Shown: piece after piece, positions 15,880-26,682 of the stretch | How positions within the stretch are numbered: the stretch's first letter is position 1 | Layout: every line of letters starts with the position of its first letter | NCBI GenBank assembly: GCA_027449105.1 | Contig: DAIDMG010000012.1 | Span: 1 to 35,332, forward strand | Source: Acidiphilium sp. | Lineage (GTDB): Bacteria; Pseudomonadota; Alphaproteobacteria; Acetobacterales; Acetobacteraceae | Direction of reading: 5' to 3' | Length of the DNA: 35,332 nt | Made by a program: the position numbers and the translations under genes | The notes under the pieces: model-generated | The model's input: the letters and a program-made list of their open reading frames with translations, nothing else | The model's database searches: none | What the model was told of the DNA's origin: nothing

Positions 15880-17727
15880 CTAGGTTTCAGCTAGTGCGTT
15901 TTCTGCTGCTATCCAGCATTCCATCGCGTTTTCAGTTTCCACCGAAATTGCCGCAAGACGTCTGTGAAGTCGCGCCATCTCGTGTGGATGCGCGCGCGTG
16001 TAGAAATCCGGCTCAGAAAGACGCTGTTCTATAGCGGCGCGTTCAGCGTCTAGGTCAGCAACTTTTTGCTCTGCAACTTTTAGATGGCGGCGCAGCGGGA
16101 GGGTTTCGGAGGTTCGTTTCACCTTATGTCCGCGCGATTTTGCCGGGACACTTTGCTTTGGTTCTACATTTTGAAGGACCAATTTCTGGTAGGCGGTGAG
16201 GTCATCGTCATAGGATGCAACCTTTCCGTCTGCGACCAGTAGCAGGCGATCGACGAGCACATCGATTAGGTGCGGATCGTGGGTGATTAGAATTATGGCG
16301 CCGGAGAAATCTGTAAGCGCGCGGATGATGGCTTCGCGTGCATCGATGTCAAGATGATTTGTGGGTTCATCAAGGATAAGGATGTGCGGGGCGTCGCATG
16401 TTGCCAAAGCTAAGAGAAGGCGCGCTTTCTCGCCTCCGGACAGCTGGCGAGTACCAATCTCGATACGATCTGGACCTAAGCCAAAGTTAGCGCCATGTGC
16501 GCGGATTTGAGTCGCCGTTGCGAGCGGTAGGGCGTGCGCGAGATGATCGAATGCTGTGGCGTTGAGGTCGAGATCATCCTCCTGATGCTGCGCGAAATAG
16601 CCGATCCGTAAACCGCCTGTAACAAAAATGCTTCCCGATTGTGGTAAAAGCCGGCTCGAAAGGGCTTTGGCGAGAGTTGATTTACCGTTTCCATTGGCAC
16701 CTAACAGGGCAATGCGGTCGCCCGTGTCCACGCGAAGCGAAATGCCGCGCAATACTGTTTTAGAGTTATATCCTAGGCTGACATCGTCAAGTGATAACAA
16801 TGGCGGAGGAAGGTACTCGGGTTCGGGGAAACAAAACCGTGTTGGTGAATCCTCCACAAGATTTTCGATTGCCGGCAAGCGAGCGATTGCTTTGAGCCGG
16901 GATTGCGCCTGACGAGCTTTGGTTGCTGTAGCGCGAAAGCGATCGACGAATTTTTGAATATGGGCACGTTGTGCAGCGACGCGTGCAGCATTTCGTTTCT
17001 GCTGTTCAGCACGCTCAGTCCGGATGCGGATGAAATCAGTGAATCCGCCTGGAGTGACATCGATTTTGCCTTGATTTAGACGAGCAATGGAGTCGACCGC
17101 GCGATCAAGGAGGTTCCGGTCATGAGAGACCATCAGCACAGCACCCCGAAAGCGGGTAAGCCAAGTTTCCAACCAGACCGCGGCCTCAAGGTCAAGGTGA
17201 TTGGTGGGTTCGTCAAGAAGAAGCAGGTCGGGAGCGGCAAACAGGGCAGAGGCCAAGCCAACACGCATGCGCCAGCCACCTGAAAAGCTCGACATGGGAC
17301 GTATTTGAGCCTCGCTGTTGAAGCCAAGGCCGCTCAGAATGGCGCTGGCACGGGATGGGGCAGAGTCTGCCTGGATGGTAATCAAGCGATCATGAATATC
17401 CCCCAAGCGCTCTGGAGCGGCGTATTCTGCCTCTGCGAGGAGCTGCGTCCGCTCTATATCAGCGCCTAGGACATGTTCCAACGCTGACGCTGCACCACTT
17501 GGCGCTTCCTGCGCCACGCTGCCTAAGCGGGCTCGGTGGCCCAACCGGATTGTGCCACCATCCGGTGTCAGTCCTCCATCTATGAGCCTGAGTAAAGTCG
17601 ATTTGCCAGCGCCGTTTTTACCGATCAGGCCAATCTTCTGGCCGATACCGATAGCCAACGTTGCGTGATCAAGAAGGGCACGCCCAGCGTAGCTGAACGA
17701 CAGGTCGTCAATTTGGAGCAAGGTCAT
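15880..17727 (-). CDS. ABC-F family ATPase (YheS/Uup-like)
   Basis: A soluble protein with two ABC ATPase modules and no membrane segments, 615 residues from the ATG at 17727. Module 1: Walker A GKNGAGKST at 36-44, signature FSGGWRMR, Walker B LLLLDEPTNHLD. Module 2: GANGNGKST, signature LSGGEKAR, Walker B ILILDEPTNHLD. Between them is the charged linker (interaction motif) of ABC-F proteins (RNAARVAAQRAHIQKF onward). The last 90 residues form a basic, coiled-coil-like C-terminal domain. Members bind the ribosomal E site and relieve stalled translation, and some give antibiotic resistance. The length and C-terminal domain favour the YheS group. It is divergent from ndk, with a shared 204-base promoter gap. 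I chose the internal ATG because the 25-residue extension upstream does not resemble the family. Confidence 0.93.
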   Translation of the reverse strand: MTLLQIDDLSFSYAGRALLDHATLAIGIGQKIGLIGKNGAGKSTLLRLIDGGLTPDGGTIRLGHRARLGSVAQEAPSGAASALEHVLGADIERTQLLAEAEYAAPERLGDIHDRLITIQADSAPSRASAILSGLGFNSEAQIRPMSSFSGGWRMRVGLASALFAAPDLLLLDEPTNHLDLEAAVWLETWLTRFRGAVLMVSHDRNLLDRAVDSIARLNQGKIDVTPGGFTDFIRIRTERAEQQKRNAARVAAQRAHIQKFVDRFRATATKARQAQSRLKAIARLPAIENLVEDSPTRFCFPEPEYLPPPLLSLDDVSLGYNSKTVLRGISLRVDTGDRIALLGANGNGKSTLAKALSSRLLPQSGSIFVTGGLRIGYFAQHQEDDLDLNATAFDHLAHALPLATATQIRAHGANFGLGPDRIEIGTRQLSGGEKARLLLALATCDAPHILILDEPTNHLDIDAREAIIRALTDFSGAIILITHDPHLIDVLVDRLLLVADGKVASYDDDLTAYQKLVLQNVEPKQSVPAKSRGHKVKRTSETLPLRRHLKVAEQKVADLDAERAAIEQRLSEPDFYTRAHPHEMARLHRRLAAISVETENAMECWIAAENALAET

Positions 17728-17931
17728 GGTGGCTTGGTATCTTATGGACGCCCACCTGCCCAGCCGGGTAAGGATCAGGCTACATACGCGGCCGGTGCCC
17801 ACAGGCTTGGGATTGACCGAAGCACCGATGAAAACTCACCGACGGTCTACGACATGGCGGTACTTTATGTGGTTGCGCTCGTTTGCCGTTGAGGCTATGT
17901 CGCGCGCGACACAATCTAATGGGATGACGTG

Positions 17932-18354
17932 ATGGCCATCGAACGAACGCTTTCGATCATTAAACCGGATGCGACAAGACGGAACCTCACCGGTCGCATC
18001 AACGCCAAGCTCGAAGCGGAGGGGCTGCGAATCGTGGCGCAAAAGCGGCTGCTTCTGACGAAGAAACAGGCAGAGGCGTTTTATGCGGCACACCGGGAAC
18101 GACCATTTTTCGTTGGTTTGGTGGCGTTCATGACGTCGGCCCCGGTCGTTGCACAGGTGCTAGAGGGAGATAACGCGGTCGCCAAAAATCGCGAGATAAT
18201 GGGAGCTACCGACCCCACAAAGGCAGCGCCGGGAACCATTCGGGCGGAGTTCGCAGAGAATATTGAAGCGAATTCGGTGCATGGCTCGGACTCGTCAGAG
18301 GCTGCGGTACAGGAAATTTCCTTCTTTTTTGCCGGTATAGAAATTACCGGCTGA
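17932..18354 (+). CDS. ndk: Nucleoside diphosphate kinase
   Basis: Transfers the gamma phosphate from ATP to NDPs and dNDPs by a phosphohistidine intermediate. At 140 residues it is exactly the usual length. It starts [15 protein letters not shown], and the active His117 lies in NSVHGSDS. The P-loop-like Kpn region ([17 protein letters not shown]) is intact. The ATG at 17932 is preceded by an in-frame GTG at 17929; the ATG matches the family. It is the only plus-strand gene between 15.9 and 30.5 kb. Confidence 0.98.
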   Translation: MAIERTLSIIKPDATRRNLTGRINAKLEAEGLRIVAQKRLLLTKKQAEAFYAAHRERPFFVGLVAFMTSAPVVAQVLEGDNAVAKNREIMGATDPTKAAPGTIRAEFAENIEANSVHGSDSSEAAVQEISFFFAGIEITG

Positions 18355-18604
18355 ATCGCTATGTGCGGCAGCACGTGAGTACAACACTGCGTCGGCTGAC
18401 GCCGGTCGGTCGTTTGGATCTGGAGTCTATAACGGAATAACTTGCGGCCATGTCGCGTTCCGGCCTTTTTCGACGGCAAGGCTACGCGGGTTGGTTACGC
18501 TCACTACCATGTCGTGCCTCGGTTCACATTGGCATGCACTGCATGACCTCGTGCGATAAGCAAGCTGGTCCAATCGAACCGATCGAACCGCTCAAGGCAT
18601 CAAC

Positions 18605-20476
18605 TCATGGGCTATCTTCCAAACCGATCGCTGGCGCCAATTCGGCGTAAAGAGAATCGACCATAGCTTCCGGTGCGCTATCTACCGTGCGGAGCCAGAA
18701 TTCGGGATTTTCGGGCGGTTCATAAGGGCTGTCGATGCCCGTGAAATTCCGAATTTGGCCAGCATCAGCTTTACGATACAGACCTTTCGGGTCGCGCGAG
18801 CGGCAGACCTCGATCGGGGTATCGACAAATACCTCGTGAAAGACACCAGGCTCGACTAATTCGCGCGCCATTTGTCGTTCGGCACGAAACGGCGAGATGA
18901 AGCTGACCAAAACTATTAGGCCAGCATCGGCAAAGAGCTTCGCAACCTCAGCAACACGGCGGATGTTTTCTACTCGATCGGCATCAGTGAAACCCAGATC
19001 GCGGTTCAGGCCGTGCCGTATATTGTCGCCGTCGAGCAGGTAGGTGTGTGCACCGGCGGCGTGAAGGCGCGTTTCAAGAAGGTTCGCGATAGTGGACTTG
19101 CCGGCGCCGGAGAGGCCTGTGAACCAAAGGATGGCTGGTCGATGGCGGTTACGGGCCACGCGGTCGGCGCTGCGGATGGTTACGGCCTGCCGATGAATAT
19201 TGTTGGCGCGACGAAGAGGAAATCGGATCATGCCGGCCCCAGCGGTGGTGTTGGTGACACGGTCTATGACAATGAACGCACCCATTCTGCGGTTTGCTTC
19301 GTAAGGATCGAAGGAGACAGGAGAGGCGAGGGCAACATTGACTGCACCAATTTCATTCAAACTTAGACGGTCTGCAGCCAAATGTTCCAGGTGGTCGATA
19401 TCAAGTTTATGCTTGATACGCGACACCACACCACTAACGGTTGCAGTGCCGATTCTGAAGAGATAGGGACGTCCCGGAAGAAGATCTGCTGCATCCATCC
19501 AGATTAGATCGGCTGCAAATTGGTCGGCAACTTCTGGTCGAGAGTCTGAGCTTGCAATAACATCACCACGCGAGATATCAATGGCGTCGGCAATCGTTAG
19601 TGTAACCGCGTCGCCCGCACGAGCAGTGTCGCGATCTCCATCGGCGGTAACAATGCGGGCAACCCTGGTGATTCGTCCTGAGCCGGAAATAACAACTGAA
19701 TCGCCTGGGCGGACGGTGCCGCTCGCTATGGTTCCAGCGTAACCGCGGAAACTGGCATCTGGCCGGTTTACCCACTGAACTGGCAACCGGAATGGGCCAA
19801 CGTCGGCACGCTCAGGCTCGATGGCCTCAAGATGTTCGAGAAGCGTCGGTCCATCGTACCAAGGCATGTTTGTGCTACGCCATACGACATTATCACCATG
19901 GCGAGCCGAAAGCGGAATCGGTATTATCGACGAAAAATGGAATTTTGCTGCGAAATCGCAGAACACGCTGGCGATTTCCACGAACCGCGACTGACTGTAA
20001 GAAGTCAGATCTATTTTGTTTATGGCGAGCACAACGGTGCGAATTCCAAGCAAGTCAGCGATGGCAGCGTGCCGGCGGGTCTGGGGTTGAAGACCTTGGG
20101 TTGCGTCGATCAGTAAGACTGCTACCTCGGCGTTAGAGGCGCCAGTAGCCATGTTGCGCGTGTATTGCTCATGTCCGGGAGTATCGGCAATAATGAATTT
20201 TCGGCGCCGTGTTGCCACGAAACGATATGCCACATCGATTGTGATGCCTTGCTCGCGTTCGGCTTCCAGACCATCCACGAGCAAAGCGTAGTCTACTTCG
20301 GCGCCATTTGTTCCGTATCTTTTCGAATCCCAGAGCAGTGCGGCGCGTTGATCATCGGGTACATTATCGGTATCAAAAAGGAGGCGGCCGATCAACGTTG
20401 ACTTGCCGTCATCTACGGAGCCACAAGTGAACACGCGAAGAAGTGAGCGGGAGTCTTGAAGGCGCATATCATTCAT
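18605..20476 (-). CDS. cysNC: Bifunctional sulfate adenylyltransferase subunit 1 / APS kinase
   Basis: The CysN half (about 1-430) is a translational-GTPase relative whose GTP hydrolysis drives APS formation by CysD: G1 GSVDDGKST at 19-27, switch QGITID, G3 DTPGHEQY, G4 NKID. The CysC half (about 440-623) phosphorylates APS to PAPS: P-loop [39 protein letters not shown] and [11 protein letters not shown] are all present. The CysNC fusion of 623 residues is common in alphaproteobacteria. The start overlaps the cysD stop (TAATG at 20478-20474), so translation is coupled. PAPS could feed assimilation or sulfation; no reductase gene is in the window. Confidence 0.97.
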   Translation of the reverse strand: MNDMRLQDSRSLLRVFTCGSVDDGKSTLIGRLLFDTDNVPDDQRAALLWDSKRYGTNGAEVDYALLVDGLEAEREQGITIDVAYRFVATRRRKFIIADTPGHEQYTRNMATGASNAEVAVLLIDATQGLQPQTRRHAAIADLLGIRTVVLAINKIDLTSYSQSRFVEIASVFCDFAAKFHFSSIIPIPLSARHGDNVVWRSTNMPWYDGPTLLEHLEAIEPERADVGPFRLPVQWVNRPDASFRGYAGTIASGTVRPGDSVVISGSGRITRVARIVTADGDRDTARAGDAVTLTIADAIDISRGDVIASSDSRPEVADQFAADLIWMDAADLLPGRPYLFRIGTATVSGVVSRIKHKLDIDHLEHLAADRLSLNEIGAVNVALASPVSFDPYEANRRMGAFIVIDRVTNTTAGAGMIRFPLRRANNIHRQAVTIRSADRVARNRHRPAILWFTGLSGAGKSTIANLLETRLHAAGAHTYLLDGDNIRHGLNRDLGFTDADRVENIRRVAEVAKLFADAGLIVLVSFISPFRAERQMARELVEPGVFHEVFVDTPIEVCRSRDPKGLYRKADAGQIRNFTGIDSPYEPPENPEFWLRTVDSAPEAMVDSLYAELAPAIGLEDSP

Positions 20477-21387
20477 TAGAAATATCCTTCCCGCTTCTTT
20501 TTTTCCATTGCAGCGGTATCGTCATGGTCAATCAGGCGCCCCTGACGCTCGGATAGCCGTGACTTGGCCATTTCCGAAATGATAGCCTCTAGTGTCGAGG
20601 CCGTAGACTCGATTGCCGCCGTGAGAGGGTAGCAGCCGAGGGTACGGAAGCGTACCGAGCGAAGTTGGGGTGTTTCGTTATGCAGTAGGCGAAAGCGGTC
20701 ATCGTCGACCATCAAAAGCTGCCCGTTCCGTTCAACAACCGGGCGAAGCCTGGCGAAATACAAGGGTACGACGTTGATTTTCTCGCGTGCGATGTAGGAC
20801 CAGATATCGCCTTCGGTCCAGTTTGATAGCGGAAATACTCGCATTGTTTGACCGGGACCGAGCGCCGGATTGAATAGATTCCAAAGTTCGGGGCGCTGAG
20901 CCTTTGGATCCCAGCCGTGCCGCGCATTACGGATCGAGAAGATTCGTTCCTTTGCACGAGACTTTTCTTCGTCGCGGCGTGCGCCACCGAAGGCTGCATC
21001 AAAGCCAAATTCGTCAAGGGCAGATTTCAGAGCTTCCGTCTTCATGACTTGGGTGTAGACGGATGCGGCATGGTCAAAGGGATTCATGCCGTTGGCGGCG
21101 GCTTCAGCATTGGTGCGGACGATAAGATCTAGGCCCAGTTGTTTGACTGTTGTATCGCGATGCAAAATCATTTCGCTAAACTTCCAGCCCGTATCGATGT
21201 GCAATAGCGGAAAGGGAGGCTTTGCCGGATAGAAAGCTTTACGAGCAAGATGAAGCATCACGGAACTATCTTTGCCGATCGAATAGAGCATGACGGGTTT
21301 ACGAAAGCCAGCCGCTGCTTCGCGGATGATCTCAATGCTTTCCGCTTCGAGTACATCGAGGTCAGAAGCGTGTTCGGTAAGGTACAT
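20476..21387 (-). CDS. cysD: Sulfate adenylyltransferase subunit 2
   Basis: The catalytic subunit that adenylates sulfate. At 303 residues it has the ATP-pyrophosphatase (PP-loop) motif SIGKDS at 36-41, the [16 protein letters not shown] segment and the C-terminal [25 protein letters not shown] typical of CysD. The frame is open to 21426, but the ATG at 21387, with AAGGAT upstream, gives the family N-terminus ([16 protein letters not shown]). Only 37 bases separate this ATG from the degP terminator, so either the operon promoter overlaps the hairpin or the hairpin is in its leader. Confidence 0.97.
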   Translation of the reverse strand: MYLTEHASDLDVLEAESIEIIREAAAGFRKPVMLYSIGKDSSVMLHLARKAFYPAKPPFPLLHIDTGWKFSEMILHRDTTVKQLGLDLIVRTNAEAAANGMNPFDHAASVYTQVMKTEALKSALDEFGFDAAFGGARRDEEKSRAKERIFSIRNARHGWDPKAQRPELWNLFNPALGPGQTMRVFPLSNWTEGDIWSYIAREKINVVPLYFARLRPVVERNGQLLMVDDDRFRLLHNETPQLRSVRFRTLGCYPLTAAIESTASTLEAIISEMAKSRLSERQGRLIDHDDTAAMEKKKREGYF

Positions 21388-21424
21388 GCAATGATCCTTA
21401 TAGCGGCCTAGGGACTCTGGAAAC

Positions 21425-21455
21425 AAAAAAACCTCCGGCCCGCAAGGGCCGGAGG
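21425..21455 (-). terminator. Intrinsic terminator after degP
   Basis: On the minus strand the stem CCTCCGGCCC / GGGCCGGAGG (10 perfect pairs, four-base loop) is followed at once by TTTTTTTG. This is a textbook rho-independent terminator. It lies 87 bases past the degP stop and 37 bases before the cysD ATG. Confidence 0.92.
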
Positions 21456-21541
21456 CGATTTCAGAAAGAACCGTTTGTCAACCGCTGCAAGCGGCGAATG
21501 ATTTACGGCGAAAGCCCGAGGTAGAGAGAAAATCCGGCGAC

Positions 21542-23068
21542 TTATTTTTTTGGTTGCGGCAACTGAACCGCGACAAAAATTGCCTGATTTTCACGCATCA
21601 CCCGCAGGGCGATTGCCTTGGCGTGGGCGGCTTCTGCCTTGTGGATTGCATCGATCACTTCCGCGGGATTTTTGGTATTTGCAGATCCTACACCAATGAT
21701 AACATCCCCGGACTGCAATCCGGCAGCATCGGCCGGCGAGTTTGGCGCAACGTGAACGATTACAGCACCTTGCGTACTTGTTGGTAGGTGAAGTTGAGCA
21801 ATATCGCTGCTTGTTAACGGTCCAATCGACATGCCCAGCTCTGGCTTTTGAGCGACTCCTGCACCAGATCCCGGCACTTGGCCCATTAGCGCGGCTTCTG
21901 GATTGCCTGGCATGGTCTCGACTTTTATCGTGGTGTGATTTTCCCGTCCGTTTCGCAAATACGTGACATGGGCGTCGTCACCTGGTTTAATCGACGATAT
22001 CGCGAGAGCTAGCTTCCGTGGCGAATCGATCGGTTTGCCATTGACGTCTGTAATGACATCTCCTGGTTTGATTCCGGCCTTGGCCGCCGGAGCGTTTGGC
22101 TCGACAGCCGCGATCAGTGCGCCCGTAGGTTTGCCATCGATCATCTTTACCCCCATGGCCTGCGCCATGGCCGGCGTGATCATCTGGACTGACACACCGA
22201 TAAACCCTCGAGTGACCTTTCCAAATTTAATTAGCTGGGAAGAGATCGTTTTAACCATATTGGATGGGATGGCAAATCCGATACCCACGGAACCGCCAGA
22301 AGGAGATAGAATGGCGGTATTGACCCCGATAACCTGACCTCTCTGGTTAAGGAGTGGGCCGCCTGAATTGCCTTCATTGATTGGTGCGTCAATCTGAATA
22401 AAGCTGTCGTATTCGCCGTCGCCAATGTCACGGCCGAGGGCAGACACGATACCGGCGGTGGCCGTCTCCGCCAATCCAAACGGATTGCCAATGGCGACCA
22501 CCCATTCCCCCGGTGAAACCGCGGCTGAATCACCAAGCTCAAGATAGGGGAATGGCTTGTCACGGTTAACCTTAAGTACCGCTAGGTCAGTGCGAGGGTC
22601 GCGGCCGACAATCGTCGCGGCGAGCCTCTGGCCGTCTGACAAAGTCACAAAGACCGACTTGGCATTACGAACGACATGGTTGTTGGTGACGAGGTATCCT
22701 TTTGGGCTAATGAAGAAACCGGAGCCTTTTGCCTCGATGGCTTGGGGCTGCTGCGGCTGCGGGATCGGGAACGGAAACGGGAAGGGAAAGGGTGCCATAC
22801 CTGGGGGTTGCCCTTGAGCCTGCTGGCCCGAGACCCTGTTGATCCTGAGATGTACTGTGACGGAAACTACCGCTGGACTGACGTCGTGGACCAATGGTGC
22901 GAAGCTGGGGATCGGTTTAAAGTCCTTTTGCACCTGTGATGTGGCATTTAAGGCGGCATCATCGGCAAAGGCATTACCGCCAGCCATCAGTGTAGCGCCG
23001 GCGAGGAGGGCGAGGGCGAGCGCTCGCATCCGCGTGGAGCGGCCTGTGGCGTTTAGCGAAGTTGTCAT
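21542..23068 (-). CDS. degP: Periplasmic Do-like serine protease DegP/HtrA
   Basis: A periplasmic protease and chaperone for misfolded envelope proteins, 508 residues. The signal peptide spans about 1-35 (LALALLAGATLMAGGNAFA). The trypsin-like triad is His131 (TNNHVV), Asp161 (DPRTDLAVLK) and Ser235 (GNSGGPL). Two PDZ domains follow (about 265-360 and 405-500; GVSVQMITPAMAQAMG and VIVHVAPNSPADAAGL). In the N-terminal segment, before the protease core, there is a Phe-Pro repeat (MAPFPFPFPFPIPQP, 91-105), an unusual low-complexity linker. The ATG at 23068 has the AAGGATGAGAG ribosome binding site and is preferred over 23173. A strong terminator lies downstream and a 16-bp palindrome upstream. 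Confidence 0.95.
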   Translation of the reverse strand: MTTSLNATGRSTRMRALALALLAGATLMAGGNAFADDAALNATSQVQKDFKPIPSFAPLVHDVSPAVVSVTVHLRINRVSGQQAQGQPPGMAPFPFPFPFPIPQPQQPQAIEAKGSGFFISPKGYLVTNNHVVRNAKSVFVTLSDGQRLAATIVGRDPRTDLAVLKVNRDKPFPYLELGDSAAVSPGEWVVAIGNPFGLAETATAGIVSALGRDIGDGEYDSFIQIDAPINEGNSGGPLLNQRGQVIGVNTAILSPSGGSVGIGFAIPSNMVKTISSQLIKFGKVTRGFIGVSVQMITPAMAQAMGVKMIDGKPTGALIAAVEPNAPAAKAGIKPGDVITDVNGKPIDSPRKLALAISSIKPGDDAHVTYLRNGRENHTTIKVETMPGNPEAALMGQVPGSGAGVAQKPELGMSIGPLTSSDIAQLHLPTSTQGAVIVHVAPNSPADAAGLQSGDVIIGVGSANTKNPAEVIDAIHKAEAAHAKAIALRVMRENQAIFVAVQLPQPKK

Positions 23069-23847
23069 TCTCTCATCCTTAGGTCTACGACCGAGAATTC
23101 GGCCTTGGTTGTTTGCCGGTCCCGCTGGTGCAAAACACGACTTTGCAGGTGGGCCGCGATTGGAACGAAACATGACGAGCGCACCGTGATGTGGCGGGCT
23201 TGATGCACCTTCGATATAGACGTTAATCTAAACGTGGCCAACATGCGGGGATGAAACTCGTTTCATTCGTGCACCTCCACAAGCATGTTTTCGGCTTCTT
23301 CGGTACTTCATTTGATCACAATTACTTGTTTCGCGTTGAAATTCATCGCCACATCCCTCCGGTTAACTGTCTGTACCCTAAGAGCAAGAGTCGGAACAAA
23401 TCATAAACATAGCGCCTTGCGCTATTAATGAGATGTTCCGCGACGCAGAAACGGTTCGGACGGGGTTCGAGAAGGCGCGTTTGTTGGACAGCCCGAAATG
23501 CCTGATCTGCAGCTCCATCCATCAGTCGCTTTAGTTGTTGGCTACCACGCCACCGTCGACCCCCGGCTACGCGCACTCCAGCACGGCGACGGGTCCCATT
23601 GGGTTCACGTTAACCTAGTCGACTCGTTCAACAGCCTATGCGTTGTGTCGAGGTTGGCGCCTGGCGGCCAGTTCAGCGTCAGGCAGGGCATCCGGATATT
23701 TAGGCATCCGAGGCCATTTTCCGCTTGAACCGGAAGCCCCGCAACCCGTTGGCCCAGATATGGCGCAACTTGTTGTCCGCAGTGGCGGGGGCAGACTTGG
23801 CCCCGGATTTGGGCTCGCCTCGTCAACCTGATAGTGCCCAAAGGAAT
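23069..23847. other. Long gap between degP and marR
   Basis: The first 200 bases upstream of degP should hold its promoter and contain the palindrome at 23251-23266. The rest shows no supportable gene. On the minus strand near 23720-23780 a short piece reads LRHIWANGLRGFRFKRK, reminiscent of the start of DUF559 (VSR-like) endonucleases, but it stops within a few residues. If real it is a dead fragment. Confidence 0.4.
23251..23266. promoter_or_regulatory. Palindrome upstream of degP, candidate operator
   Basis: ATGAAAC-TC-GTTTCAT is a perfect inverted repeat with seven-base arms and a two-base spacer, about 185 bases upstream of the degP ATG. The geometry suits a dimeric regulator. Which one is unknown. 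Confidence 0.4.
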
Positions 23848-24318
23848 TCAGCTATCAGCGTTGCTTTTTGAGCGGTTGGCTGCTCCTTGACCCAAGCGGC
23901 GAAGTAAACGGCTGAGGATCGTCAACTCGTCGAGGGAAAGTGGAGCCATCGCGTGATGGATGTCGGCTGCATGCAAAGGGAACAATGACTCGATCAGCAA
24001 GCGGCCTTCTTCCGTTAGTGCGACGCGAACGCTACGTCGGTCCTCTGGGCAGATAGTCCGGTGCACTAGTTTCCGTCGTTCAAGTTTATCGATGACGTCT
24101 GTAAGGTTGCCGGGGCTTGTCAGGATCTTGCGGCCAAGGTCACGTTGGGGAAGAGGGCCTAGGTGCAGCAGGGCCTCTAGGACGCCGAGCTGGTTAGGTG
24201 TTAGATCCGATTGATGGAGGCGACCGACCACTCGAGCCGTAACCGCGCGGCTGGCACGCAGCAGCTTTACGTATGCTTTGACCGACGTTTCAATTGCCGG
24301 ATCGGTGACGCCGAACAT
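23848..24318 (-). CDS. MarR-family transcriptional regulator
   Basis: A 156-residue winged helix-turn-helix regulator. The DNA-binding region covers about 38-105: LTPNQLGVLEALLHLGPLPQ, then DLGRKILTSPGNLTDVIDKL (recognition helix) and the wing CPEDRRSVRVALTEEG. N- and C-terminal helices form the dimer. MarR proteins usually repress neighbours and release DNA on binding a phenolic ligand or after oxidation; I see no obvious redox cysteine pair. The ATG overlaps the uspA stop (TGATG), so it is made with the universal stress protein. The 14-bp palindrome in front of uspA is a candidate site for autoregulation. Confidence 0.9.
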   Translation of the reverse strand: MFGVTDPAIETSVKAYVKLLRASRAVTARVVGRLHQSDLTPNQLGVLEALLHLGPLPQRDLGRKILTSPGNLTDVIDKLERRKLVHRTICPEDRRSVRVALTEEGRLLIESLFPLHAADIHHAMAPLSLDELTILSRLLRRLGQGAANRSKSNADS

Positions 24319-25208
24319 CAGCGATTCATTAGAACTGGCAGTTGTGCGTGCTCGAGCACGTACCTCGTAACTCCTCCGAGAATGAGTTGCCGGAGACGAG
24401 AGTGAGAGTAGGCACCCATTACGAGAAGATCCGCACCGTATTCAGTAGCGGCGGCGAGAAGGCCGGCACCAACACTGCGGTCCACCGAACTAAATTCGAC
24501 TACTTCCGCAGCAACGCTGTGTAAGGCGAGGTAAGACGCTAGTTTTTGTGCTGGCGGGCCTTGGCGGTGGTATTCAACCGAATGCAATATGCGAACCGAA
24601 TGAGCGTCGATCAACCAAGGGAGCGAAGATGCAACGGCTGCAGAGCTTTCGGCGGTTCCATTCCATGCTACCGCAATGCGCGTGCCGAGGTTGGTGGGCT
24701 CTTCGACCGGAGCGATCAATGCTGGGCGACCTGAATCAAACAAGACGGCATGCAAAGCATCTGTGGACGCAACTTCTTCAGCTGATTTCGGATGTGGAAC
24801 AATGATCAGGTCCGAGACACGAGCTTCACCTGCAACCAGCTCTTCTTCTCGTCCAATTATGGACTCGAATTGCGCTGACGCTGCGATTTTATTGGTGGAC
24901 GGCGCATGCGGCCCGTGAAAATCCGGAAGTGTAATCTTCACGTCGGCATCGGCGCACATGGTTTCGAACAGGACTTTGAGCGCGTTGGCCTCTGATCGGC
25001 CGGTCTGCTCGGTGGCAGTCATCATTTCCTCGATCATTGCCCCGGACAGGCCCTCGCCGGCCAGTGGTGCTACGTCGCGGACATCGGTTCGGACATGTAA
25101 GGCCAAAAGGTGAGCGCTATGGCGTCGTGCGATTTGCAGTCCCGTGGCGACAACGGAGCGCGCGGAGGACACGCTGGTAAGAGGCAGGAGCACTTTGTGG
25201 ATAGCCAT
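24318..25208 (-). CDS. Universal stress protein, two-domain UspA type
   Basis: A 296-residue protein with two Usp-like alpha/beta domains. The N-terminal half (1-150, starts MAIHKVLLPLTSV) lacks a clear ATP-binding glycine motif. The C-terminal half (about 165-296) has RIAVAWNGTAES, then VMGAYSHSRLRQLILGG-VTRYVL, which fits the G-x2-G-x9-G(S/T) nucleotide-binding pattern in modified form. Such proteins help in starvation, oxidative or membrane stress, but specific partners are unknown. It is the first gene of the uspA-marR operon. A 14-bp palindrome lies 169 bases upstream. Confidence 0.88.
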   Translation of the reverse strand: MAIHKVLLPLTSVSSARSVVATGLQIARRHSAHLLALHVRTDVRDVAPLAGEGLSGAMIEEMMTATEQTGRSEANALKVLFETMCADADVKITLPDFHGPHAPSTNKIAASAQFESIIGREEELVAGEARVSDLIIVPHPKSAEEVASTDALHAVLFDSGRPALIAPVEEPTNLGTRIAVAWNGTAESSAAVASSLPWLIDAHSVRILHSVEYHRQGPPAQKLASYLALHSVAAEVVEFSSVDRSVGAGLLAAATEYGADLLVMGAYSHSRLRQLILGGVTRYVLEHAQLPVLMNR

Positions 25209-25376
25209 GTCAATGCACCGAAATCACCCTGCTGACTTTACCGTGCCAAATGCAAATGCCACAAGTTTCTGGCACCGCGCCACCGATATTTCAACGAGTG
25301 GGGCTGGCATCGCGCATTTGTTCGGTCTCGCACGGAAGTCAGCACGATAAGGCATCTCCATCGTTAGGTCACGCCA

Positions 25377-25390
25377 TCTTACATGTAAGA
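25377..25390. promoter_or_regulatory. Perfect 14-bp palindrome in front of uspA-marR
   Basis: TCTTACATGTAAGA is fully self-complementary and lies in the 240-base gap between mreB and uspA. MarR dimers bind palindromes of about this size, often in their own promoters, so this is a natural candidate operator. Its position 169 bases before the uspA ATG implies a long leader or a second function. Confidence 0.45.
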
Positions 25391-25448
25391 CCAATGCGAA
25401 GCCACCTCAATTTGAAAATGAGTCGTCCAATGTTTGGGAAGATCATCA

Positions 25449-26621
<1,173 letters not shown>

Positions 26622-26682
26622 TTAAAACGCGAGAAAATAATTCTTCGCGGAACTCTCGAATTGACTAAGTGGACCGCAATAT

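Noticed and set aside
18573-18590. Tandem ATCGAACCG repeat between ndk and cysNC
   Set aside because: Only two nine-base copies; too short to be a CRISPR or regulatory array.
23605-23841. Possible DUF559/VSR-like endonuclease start (LRHIWANGLRGFRFKRK)
   Set aside because: Only about 20 residues resemble the family before a stop; not enough to call even a pseudogene.
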